From an uncultured Prevotella sp. (GTDB taxonomy: Bacteria > Bacteroidota > Bacteroidia > Bacteroidales > Bacteroidaceae), in contig CABUXJ010000037.1 in assembly GCA_902495455.1 (NCBI GenBank), forward strand, positions 1-20,773: DNA of 20,773 nucleotides. The letters run 5' to 3'. Position 1 is the stretch's first letter. Each line of letters opens with the position of its first letter. Shown here in pieces: positions 8,032 through 14,421 of this stretch. The position numbers and the translations under genes are program-made. The notes beneath the pieces were generated by a model. That model was not told the origin of the DNA. It searched no databases and worked only from the letters and a program-made list of their open reading frames with translations.

Positions 8032-8053
8032 GTGTACCACTTTAATAGTACAC
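8032..8053 (-). promoter_or_regulatory. Probable GntR (YtrA-type) operator
   Basis: GTGTAC (8032-8037) and GTACAC (8048-8053) are perfect inverted half-sites separated by 10 AT-rich nt. The site begins just downstream of the -7 box and covers the expected transcription start and early leader, where a bound repressor would block initiation. A two-fold site with this kind of spacing fits YtrA-subfamily GntR dimers, and the operon encodes one. Confidence 0.65.
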
Positions 8054-8055
8054 TG

Positions 8056-8087
8056 CAAAAGTAAAACATTCCGGCCGTTCCGCCAAA
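8056..8087 (-). promoter_or_regulatory. Promoter of the ABC-GntR operon
   Basis: The minus strand reads TTTG at 8087-8084 (-33) and TACTTTTG at 8063-8056 (-7), spaced 20 nt. Start of transcription is expected near 8050, about 48 nt before the ATPase ATG at 8002. Confidence 0.65.
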
Positions 8088-8219
8088 CTTTCCGCCGCTT
8101 TTTTTCGACATCGCGTGCTTTTTAACATTTCCTCATTATTATATATATAGCCGGCCATCGGCATACGGGGAGATTATAGTACGCACTCCCCTACCCGATG
8201 AACAACACTTACGCACAAA

Positions 8220-8237
8220 GTAGGGTCGCGACCCTAC
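8220..8237. repeat. Perfect 18-bp palindrome
   Basis: GTAGGGTCGCGACCCTAC is its own reverse complement, with no spacer. It is not near an obvious promoter (the ABC-operon promoter is about 130 bp away). It could be a protein-binding site or a fragment of an intergenic repeat. Confidence 0.6.
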
Positions 8238-8417
8238 CGGTGGATGATATCGCAGGTGCTCTGCGACAACCGCGTCGGGGTGGGCCTTCGGCTGGTTGTA
8301 TGTGTCATAATAATATCAAAAATTTAACACATCAAAATTGCTCCAAAAAAACGGCGGCGACGCTCTGATTTTGACATTCGGCCGTCATTTTCCGACCGAA
8401 AATACTTCGCGGTCATG

Positions 8418-8614
8418 CCGTAAGGGCCCCGCGGGGTCGCAACGGCATGCTTGTTGGCTTGCAACGAGCACGCCGTCGTGATGCAACGAGCGCCCCGTTG
8501 CGAAGCCGCGGGGGCCTTACGGCAAGGAAAAATCCGCGAAAAAGTTGCACATTTTCGCGATTTTCAGCGTAACACACTGACGGTCAGGGAGAAAAAGATA
8601 CACGCGCTATTTTG
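8418..8614. repeat. GC-rich inverted-repeat element with conserved flank
   Basis: The terminal arms 8418-8445 and 8495-8522 match at 25 of 28 positions as reverse complements (CCGTAAGG...CAACGG). The inner part repeats GCAACGAGC-type strings. The right flank carries GAAAAAGTTGCACA (8538-8551) and CACGCGCTATTTTG (8601-8614), both of which recur in the opposite orientation beside the second copy at 20577-20773. A shared flank shows the repeat unit is longer than the palindrome. No ORF is apparent. Confidence 0.7.
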
Positions 8615-8778
8615 AAGAATTTGAGGCCGAGGGAGGACTTGCTGCAGAATTTATGTTAAAATCGAGGTCTTTTGTTGTGATTATTCCGAGTTTTTAACAG
8701 TTGAAGAGAAGCCCCGTCCGACCTCCCCAAAGGGGAGGAGACAGAGTGGATGAAGTGAATCATAAGAGAAGGCCGATT

Positions 8779-8937
8779 CAACCGGACAATTCAACACAAA
8801 GTCGCTTATATATTTAAATGCAAAGACCGCAAAGACGCAAAGATAATATTGAATTGTGGTGGATTAATATTGTCTTTGCGTCTTTGCGGTCTTTGCGTTT
8901 AAATATATAAGCGACTTTGCGTTGAATTGTCCGGTTG
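8779..8937. repeat. Long inverted repeat (72-bp arms) behind the leucine operon
   Basis: Arms 8779-8850 and 8866-8937 are reverse complements at 69 of 72 positions, with a 15-nt loop. Each arm contains three tandem GCAAAGAC-like units (TTTGCGTC in the other orientation). In minus-strand RNA one of the three mismatches is a G-U wobble. The element begins 17 nt after the last stop of the leucine operon, so its RNA hairpin would block 3' exonucleases and may end the transcript, although there is no clean U-run. Origin as a mobile palindromic repeat is inferred. Confidence 0.85.
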
Positions 8938-8954
8938 GGCTATTCCCAACCCAT

Positions 8955-9635
8955 TCATCGGCAACGGTCATACCACTCCCGCAGCGCACCGCGCGGAACA
9001 CCGCGCCGCACGAGCGCGTCGAGCTCACCGCGGGCTTCATCCTTGCGGCCGAGCGACAGGAGGATGTCCGTGCGGGAAATGACGAAATCGGTGTTGTCCG
9101 GAGCCAGCCGGCAGGCCTGTGTCCAGTCGTAGAGGGCGGCGTCGTAGGACCGGAGGTCGCGCTCCAACGATGCGCGTGACGCATAGACCACGGCACTGTC
9201 GGGATATAGCTCGACGAGACGGTTGAGATGGTCCATCGCCTCAGACGTGCGCTGGAGTTTGATGCAGACATGCGCCAGTCCGAGCATGGCCTCCATGTTG
9301 CGCGGGACGACAGCGATGAAGTCCTCATAATCCCTGCGGGCGAGGTCATAGCGGCGCAGATGGGTGTTGGCGTATGCCCGATAGAAGAGCGCCGCAGGAT
9401 TTTTAGGTTCGCGCTCGAGGACATGGCCGTATTCCTCGGCGGCATACTCCCACTGCTGCAGTTCCAGATTGATGGCGGCCTTGCGCAGGTGGAGGTCCGA
9501 GGAATAGGGCCGGGTGGCTATCTGACGGTTGATGACGGCCAGCGAGTCACGCCACTGTGCGGGTGTCTGGGCGTCGATGGGCAGCGCTGCGGCCAGCGAC
9601 AGGACAACAAACAGAAGTTTCTTTCCTGACCGCAT
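8955..9635 (-). CDS. Exported TPR-repeat protein, last gene of the leucine operon
   Basis: A 226-residue protein that starts at the ATG of TAATG, sharing one base with the leuB stop. The longer frame from 9665 would put ten residues before the signal peptide. Residues 1-22 (MRSGKKLLFVVLSLAAALPI then DA) form a signal peptide cleaved before Gln23. The rest is helical repeat: about five tetratricopeptide units, with AAEEYGHVLEREPKNPAALFYRAYA, interrupted here by description only, showing the W/Y-A-P spacing, and similar units around EAMDHLNRLVELYPDS and AALYDWTQACRLAPDN. No catalytic motif. TPR proteins mediate protein contacts in the periplasm or envelope. Its link to leucine synthesis is unclear; it may only share the transcript. 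Confidence 0.8.
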   Translation of the reverse strand: MRSGKKLLFVVLSLAAALPIDAQTPAQWRDSLAVINRQIATRPYSSDLHLRKAAINLELQQWEYAAEEYGHVLEREPKNPAALFYRAYANTHLRRYDLARRDYEDFIAVVPRNMEAMLGLAHVCIKLQRTSEAMDHLNRLVELYPDSAVVYASRASLERDLRSYDAALYDWTQACRLAPDNTDFVISRTDILLSLGRKDEARGELDALVRRGVPRGALREWYDRCR

Positions 9636-10696
9636 TATGCGTTCTTGATATATTCCACAATCCATGCGCCGACCTCCTTCGTTCCATATTTGGCACCGCC
9701 ATCGACCTGAATCTCAGGCGTGCGGACGTTGGCGTCAAGCGAGGCGTCGACGGCACGGCGCACGAGAGCACCCTCTTCCTTGAGGTCGAAGTGCTCGAAG
9801 AGCATGGCCACGGAAAGAATCTGAGCCAGCGGATTGGCGATGTTCTGCCCCTTTGCCTGAGGCCATGAGCCGTGGACGGGCTCGAAGACGGGCGTGCTCT
9901 CACCTGTCGAAGCCGACGGCAGGAGACCCATCGAACCGGAAATGCAGCTGCCCTCGTCGGTGAGGATGTCGCCGAAGGTATTCTCCGTGACCATGACGTC
10001 GAAGAATTTCGGTTCGGCAATCATGCGCATCGAGGCGTTGTCGACGAACATGTAGTCGACATTGACGTCGGGATACTGCGGCTCCATCTCCTTGGCTATC
10101 TGCCGCCACAGGCGGCTCGAGGCCAGTACGTTGGCCTTGTCGACGACGGTTAGATGGCGGCCGCGGCGGCGGGCATACTCAAAGCCTACCTTGAGGATGC
10201 GCTCCACCTCTGGACGGGTGTAGTAGTTGGTGTCGTATGCCTTGTCGTTGTCCTGATACTTCTCGCCGAAATACATTCCTCCGGTGAGTTCGCGGATACA
10301 GATGAAGTCGGCTCCGTCGACCAGTTCGGGCTTCAGCGGCGACTTATGCACAAGACACTTGAACGTCTGCACCGGACGGATGTTGGCAAAGAGGCCGAGC
10401 TTCTTGCGCATGGCCAGCAGTCCCTGCTCGGGACGTACCTTCGCCGTCGGGTCGTTGTCGAACTTCGGGTCGCCGACGGCCGCGAACAACACGGCGTCAG
10501 CCTCACGGCACACGCGGAACGTCTCTTCAGGGAAAGGATCGCCGACGGCGTCGATGGCCGTCGCTCCGCACAGAGCTTCCTCGTATGTCACGTCGTGTCC
10601 GAACTTTGCGGCAATGGCGTCCATGACGGCCACTCCCTGCTTCATTATCTCCGGCCCGATACCATCACCGGGCAAAACTGCGATTTTTAATTTCAT
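9635..10696 (-). CDS. leuB: 3-isopropylmalate dehydrogenase
   Basis: Oxidises and decarboxylates 3-isopropylmalate to 4-methyl-2-oxopentanoate with NAD+, the third committed step to leucine; members of the family also act on 3-methylmalate (citramalate route). The 353-residue length is normal. Visible motifs are VLPGDGIGPEIM (7-18), substrate-binding arginines in RKKLGLFANIRPVQ (97-110), VDKANVLASSRLWR (185-198) with the catalytic Lys, the metal-binding Asp region FGDILTDEGS (241-250), and EPVHGSWPQAKGQNIANP (272-289) for the dinucleotide. It starts 12 nt after the preceding gene, and its TAA overlaps the ATG of the TPR gene. Confidence 0.95.
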   Translation of the reverse strand: MKLKIAVLPGDGIGPEIMKQGVAVMDAIAAKFGHDVTYEEALCGATAIDAVGDPFPEETFRVCREADAVLFAAVGDPKFDNDPTAKVRPEQGLLAMRKKLGLFANIRPVQTFKCLVHKSPLKPELVDGADFICIRELTGGMYFGEKYQDNDKAYDTNYYTRPEVERILKVGFEYARRRGRHLTVVDKANVLASSRLWRQIAKEMEPQYPDVNVDYMFVDNASMRMIAEPKFFDVMVTENTFGDILTDEGSCISGSMGLLPSASTGESTPVFEPVHGSWPQAKGQNIANPLAQILSVAMLFEHFDLKEEGALVRRAVDASLDANVRTPEIQVDGGAKYGTKEVGAWIVEYIKNA

Positions 10697-10708
10697 TGTT
10701 CTTATGTT

Positions 10709-12265
10709 TTATTCTATCATATTCAACATCTTTATCGTCGCCTTGATGGCAGCCTCCGTCTGGTCGGCGTCGAGGCCGCGGGTGCGCAGCAGCTTGTCGC
10801 CGTTGCGCCACGTGATGACCGTCTGGACGAGAGCGTCGGTGCGACCGCCCGGCGGGATGGTCACGGCATAGTTGGCCAGCAGCGGGAACGTGCGGTCGAG
10901 ATGCTCCTTATATATCTTGCGCAACGCTTTCACGAAGGCGTCATACTGTCCGTCGCCCGTTGCGTCGGCAGCATATTCGCGGCCGTCAATCTCCACCTTG
11001 ACACTGGCGATAGGTTTCAGGCCGTAGGCCAGCGAGACCATATAGCTCACGAGCTTGACGCGGTCGTCGGCCGTGCTGTGCTTCAGGACGTCGCTCACGA
11101 TGAACGGAAGGTCTTCCTGAGTGACAATCTCCTTGCGGTCGCCCAGCTCCGTGATGCGACGCGTCACCTTCTGAGTCTGTTCCGGCGTCAGTTCGAGCCC
11201 GAGTTCCTGAAGGTTGCGGGCTATGTTGGCCCGGCCGCTCGTCTTTCCGAGGGCATACTCGCGCTTGCGGCCGAAACGCTCCGGAACGAGGTCGTTGCAG
11301 TAGAGATTGCGCTTGTTGTCGCCGTCGGCGTGGACTCCGGCCACCTGTGTGAAGACGTTCTCACCGACGACAGGTTGGTTCGGCGCAATGGCGATGCCCG
11401 AATAGCCCTCAACCAGGCGGCTCAGGTCGTTGAGCCGGTCCTCCCGTATGCTCGTCTTGGCGTGGAACTGGTCCTTCAAAATCACCTGTACGCTCGACAG
11501 CGGGGCGTTTCCGCAGCGCTCGCCAAGGCCGTTGACAGTGACGTGCAGCCCACGTGCGCCGCAGAGAACGGCGCCGAGCGAGTTGCTCACGGCAAGGTCG
11601 TAGTCGTTGTGCGCGTGGAAGTCGAAGTGCAGATTCGGGTAGCGTTTCACCATCTTGCGAAAGAACTCGATGGCCTGCAGCGGGTTCATTATGCCCAGCG
11701 TGTCGGGCAGCATGAACCTCTTGATGTTCGTATCGCGCAGCGCGTCAACCATCATATATACATAGTCGGGCGAGTCTTTCATGCCGTTGCTCCAATCTTC
11801 AAGATAGAGATTGACGCTGATGCCGCGCTTCTCGGCATACTCCAGCGACCGGCGTATTTCCCCGATGTGCTCCTCCGGAGTCTTGTGGAGCTGGTGCTTG
11901 CAGTGCTTCAGCGACCCTTTGGCCAGCAGATTGATGACCCGGCCGCCACATTCGGCTATCCAGTCGACCGACAGATGGCCGTCGACGAAGCCCAACACCT
12001 CCACCCTATCGAGCATATCAATCTGGCGGGCGTAACGGCAAATCATCTTCACGGCGTCCTTCTCGCCCTCCGAAACCCGCGCCGAAGCGACCTCAATGCG
12101 GTCGACATTGACGTCGCGCAGCAGCATCCGCGCTATCTGAAGCTTCTCGTGAGGCAGAAACGAGACACCGCTGGTCTGCTCGCCGTCGCGCAGCGTGCAG
12201 TCCATTATCTCGATGAAAGGCTGTATGCGGTGGCCGGTGCCGTTCACTTGTTGAGCCGTTCCCAT
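10709..12265 (-). CDS. Second LeuA-like synthase: 2-isopropylmalate or citramalate synthase
   Basis: Condenses acetyl-CoA with a 2-oxoacid in the cytoplasm. The 518-residue protein has the HMGL-type TIM barrel: MDCTLRDGEQTSG (21-33) and the metal-binding FHAHND (216-221), then NGLGERCGN (245-253) and GVHADGD (310-316), followed by a C-terminal allosteric LeuA-dimer domain (about 400-515) for end-product feedback. It is clearly paralogous to, not a duplicate of, the leuA product. Divergence in the active-site neighbourhood (for example LPDTLGIMNP) and the operon context fit a citramalate synthase (pyruvate plus acetyl-CoA, leading to 2-oxobutyrate and isoleucine), but isopropylmalate synthase activity cannot be excluded. 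The ATG at 12265 overlaps the leuD stop by 22 bp; an ATG at 12205 would begin inside the conserved core, so the longer start is preferred. Confidence 0.85.
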   Translation of the reverse strand: MGTAQQVNGTGHRIQPFIEIMDCTLRDGEQTSGVSFLPHEKLQIARMLLRDVNVDRIEVASARVSEGEKDAVKMICRYARQIDMLDRVEVLGFVDGHLSVDWIAECGGRVINLLAKGSLKHCKHQLHKTPEEHIGEIRRSLEYAEKRGISVNLYLEDWSNGMKDSPDYVYMMVDALRDTNIKRFMLPDTLGIMNPLQAIEFFRKMVKRYPNLHFDFHAHNDYDLAVSNSLGAVLCGARGLHVTVNGLGERCGNAPLSSVQVILKDQFHAKTSIREDRLNDLSRLVEGYSGIAIAPNQPVVGENVFTQVAGVHADGDNKRNLYCNDLVPERFGRKREYALGKTSGRANIARNLQELGLELTPEQTQKVTRRITELGDRKEIVTQEDLPFIVSDVLKHSTADDRVKLVSYMVSLAYGLKPIASVKVEIDGREYAADATGDGQYDAFVKALRKIYKEHLDRTFPLLANYAVTIPPGGRTDALVQTVITWRNGDKLLRTRGLDADQTEAAIKATIKMLNMIE

Positions 12266-12834
12266 TGTTCGATCTTATCCTTATTCTCTATCAGATAGTC
12301 GATGTCATCGAGACCGTTCATCAGGCAGTGCTTCTTATATCCGTTAATCTCAAACTGCTCGCTGCGTCCGGTGGCCTTGTTCGTCACCGTCTGCGCCGGA
12401 AGATTGACTTCCACGACGGTCTTCGGGTCGGCGGCGATGCTGTCGAACAGCTCCGCGAGGAAGTCCTCACTCACCACCACGGGCAGCACGAAGTTGTTGA
12501 GCTCGTTGTTCTTGTGGATGTCGGCGAAGAAACTGCTTATCACCACGCGGAAACCATAGCCCGCAATGGCCCACGCCGCATGCTCACGGCTCGATCCAGA
12601 ACCGAAGTTCTTGCCGGCCACGAGGATGCAGCCGCCGTATGTCGGGTCGTTGAGAACGAAATCTTTCTTCGGCGTGCCGTCCTCATTGTACCGCCAGTCG
12701 CGGAAAAGATTGTCGCCGAAGCCGGCCTTGTCCGTCGCTTTGAGGAAGCGCGCGGGGATTATCTGGTCTGTGTCGACGTTCTCCAAAGGGAGCGGCACAC
12801 ATGTACTTGTTATAATGTCGAATTTCTGTTTCAT
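12244..12834 (-). CDS. leuD: 3-isopropylmalate dehydratase small subunit
   Basis: Small subunit of the LeuCD isomerase that converts 2-isopropylmalate to 3-isopropylmalate through a dehydrated intermediate; LeuCD also processes citramalate in organisms using that route. The 196-residue length is typical. NVDTDQIIPARFL (19-31) and GKNFGSGSSREHA (74-86), which lines the substrate pocket, are intact. The gene starts 20 nt after leuC and overlaps the next gene by 22 bp, consistent with coupled, equimolar production. Confidence 0.96.
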   Translation of the reverse strand: MKQKFDIITSTCVPLPLENVDTDQIIPARFLKATDKAGFGDNLFRDWRYNEDGTPKKDFVLNDPTYGGCILVAGKNFGSGSSREHAAWAIAGYGFRVVISSFFADIHKNNELNNFVLPVVVSEDFLAELFDSIAADPKTVVEVNLPAQTVTNKATGRSEQFEINGYKKHCLMNGLDDIDYLIENKDKIEQWERLNK

Positions 12835-12854
12835 CGGTTTTTGTTTTATTTGGG

Positions 12855-14252
12855 CTATTCCACCATCTCCCTCGGATCCGTTATCACTCCCGTCACGGCA
12901 GCGGCGGCGGCGACGAGCGGCGAGGCGAGGATTGTACGGGCACCGGGGCCCTGTCGTCCTTCAAAGTTGCGGTTGCTCGTGGACACGGAATACTTGCCCG
13001 CCGGAATCTTGTCGTCGTTCATCGCGAGACAGGCGGAGCAGCCCGGCTGGCGGATGGCGAAGCCCGCAGCCTCCAATATCTTGTCGAGACCCTCCTCGCG
13101 TATCTGCCTGTCCACGGCCCACGAACCGGGCACGAGCCACGCCGTCACCGTGTCGGCCTTGCGGCGGCCCTTGACGAGCGAGGCGAAAGCGCGGAAGTCC
13201 TCGATGCGTCCGTTGGTGCAGGCGCCGAGGAAGACGTAGTCTATCTTATGACCGAGCAGCCGTTCGCCCGGCCGGAAGCCCATATAGTCGAGCGACTTGA
13301 CAAACGATGCCTTGCCGGCCTCGTCGATGCTGTCGAGCGTCGGGATGGACGCCGTGATGCCCATGCCCATGCCGGGATTTGTGCCGTATGTCACCATCGG
13401 CTCGATGTCGGCGGCGGCGAAGGTCAGTTCCTTGTCGAACACGGCGTCGTCGCCGCTCTTCAGCGTCTTCCAATATTCGACGGCCTTGTCCCAATCACCG
13501 CCTTTCGGTGCGAACTCGCGGCCGCGGATATATTCAAATGTCGTCTCGTCAGGGGCGATGAAACCGCCGCGTGCGCCCATCTCTATCGAAAGGTTGCACA
13601 GCGTCAGACGGCCCTCCATAGACATGTCGCGGACGACACTGCCGGCGTATTCGATGAAATAGCCCGTACCGCCTGATGTCGTGAGCTGCGACATCAGGTA
13701 CAGAGCCACATCCTTTGCCGTCACGCCGCGTCCCAGCGTGCCCTCGATGCTGATGCGCATGGACTTGGGCTTCTGCTGAAGGATGCACTGCGAGGCCATC
13801 ACCATCTCCACCTCACTCGTTCCGATACCGAACGCCACGGCTCCCATAGCGCCGTGTGTCGACGTGTGGGAGTCACCGCAGACGATGGTCATGCCGGGCA
13901 GCGACAGTCCCTTCTCCGGTCCAACGACGTGGATGATGCCGTTGTCGGGCGACATCATGCCGTAGTGGGTCAGCCCGAACTCGGCCGCATTCCTGGCCAG
14001 CGTATCCACCTGCTTCTTCGACACGGGGTCTTTGATGGGTTTGTCCTGGTCGTGCGTCGGCGTGTTGTGGTCCGGCATACAGTAAATCTGCGCGGGACGG
14101 AAACATTTCAGTCCTCTCTTGCGCATGCCGTCAAATGCCTGCGGCGATGTCACCTCATGACAGTAGAGTCTGTCGATGTAAAGCTGTGTTGGGCCGTCGT
14201 CAACCTTCTGCACGACGTGCTTGTCCCAGATTTTATCAAATAGTGTGTTCAT
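12855..14252 (-). CDS. leuC: 3-isopropylmalate dehydratase large subunit
   Basis: Iron-sulphur catalytic subunit of the LeuCD isomerase, an aconitase-superfamily enzyme. From the ATG at 14252 it has 465 residues; the longer frame starts at a TTG with no supporting signal. The three Cys ligands of the 4Fe-4S cluster are Cys345 in LGACTNGR and Cys405/Cys408 in PGCSACLAMN. CGDSHTSTHGAMG (125-137) and STSNRNFEGRQGPGART (424-440) are also present. The cluster should make the enzyme oxygen-sensitive, as in other anaerobes. It is separated from leuA by 169 nt that contain a palindromic repeat. Confidence 0.97.
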   Translation of the reverse strand: MNTLFDKIWDKHVVQKVDDGPTQLYIDRLYCHEVTSPQAFDGMRKRGLKCFRPAQIYCMPDHNTPTHDQDKPIKDPVSKKQVDTLARNAAEFGLTHYGMMSPDNGIIHVVGPEKGLSLPGMTIVCGDSHTSTHGAMGAVAFGIGTSEVEMVMASQCILQQKPKSMRISIEGTLGRGVTAKDVALYLMSQLTTSGGTGYFIEYAGSVVRDMSMEGRLTLCNLSIEMGARGGFIAPDETTFEYIRGREFAPKGGDWDKAVEYWKTLKSGDDAVFDKELTFAAADIEPMVTYGTNPGMGMGITASIPTLDSIDEAGKASFVKSLDYMGFRPGERLLGHKIDYVFLGACTNGRIEDFRAFASLVKGRRKADTVTAWLVPGSWAVDRQIREEGLDKILEAAGFAIRQPGCSACLAMNDDKIPAGKYSVSTSNRNFEGRQGPGARTILASPLVAAAAAVTGVITDPREMVE

Positions 14253-14269
14253 ATTCTTTCTTTTCAAGA

Positions 14270-14414
14270 GGGTGTATCAAAATGATTACATGGTTCTTGG
14301 TAGGGACATATTCTTGTATTTGTCCGCTCGTAACATGTTGATTATCAAAATTGCTTGGCGGACAAATACAAGAATATGTCCCTACCATGTGTTTCATGCG
14401 CATTTTGATATCCC
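14270..14414. repeat. Palindromic repeat element inside the leucine operon
   Basis: The inner arms 14298-14327 and 14358-14387 are perfect 30-bp reverse complements around a 30-nt loop. The outer arms 14275-14284 and 14401-14410 (TATCAAAATG/CATTTTGATA) also match exactly, and GGG/CCC lies just beyond. The two symmetric 13-nt gaps between inner and outer arms are not complementary. Each inner arm contains the GTAGGGACA...TTGTCC unit found elsewhere in the window. It fills most of the leuA-leuC spacer. No U-run follows, so it is unlikely to terminate transcription; it may protect or cleave the mRNA. Confidence 0.85.
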
Positions 14415-14421
14415 ATGACTC

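Larger units (their letters stand above)
8088..8954. other. Gene-free region between two minus-strand operons
   Basis: No coding sequence with a recognisable start, composition or product was found. In order it holds an imperfect hairpin at 8156-8200 (CATCGG/CCGATG outer, GGGGAG/CTCCCC inner), a perfect 18-bp palindrome at 8220-8237, a GC-rich inverted-repeat element with its flank (8418-8614), a CCTCCCC-AAA-GGGGAGG mini-palindrome near 8720-8740, and the long inverted repeat 8779-8937. The AT-rich stretch 8620-8700 has no visible signal. Confidence 0.7.

Noticed and set aside
8818..8843. Tandem GCAAAGAC units considered as a CRISPR-like or satellite array
   Set aside because: Only three short units with spacers of zero to one base, embedded in a larger inverted repeat; no spacers and no cas genes.
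10901..12298. 465-residue plus-strand open frame opposite the second LeuA-like gene
   Set aside because: It is the complement of a well-conserved enzyme, has no promoter, and its product is a low-complexity Val/Leu/His/Arg-rich sequence typical of antisense frames in GC-rich genes.
12265..13239. 324-residue plus-strand open frame opposite leuC and leuD
   Set aside because: Antisense to two conserved subunits and crosses their intergenic gap; no promoter or motif.
14236..14403. 55-codon minus-strand frame through the leuA-leuC palindrome, ending across the leuC start
   Set aside because: The frame is probably an accident of a palindrome open on both strands; kept only as a remark because it could couple translation to leuC.
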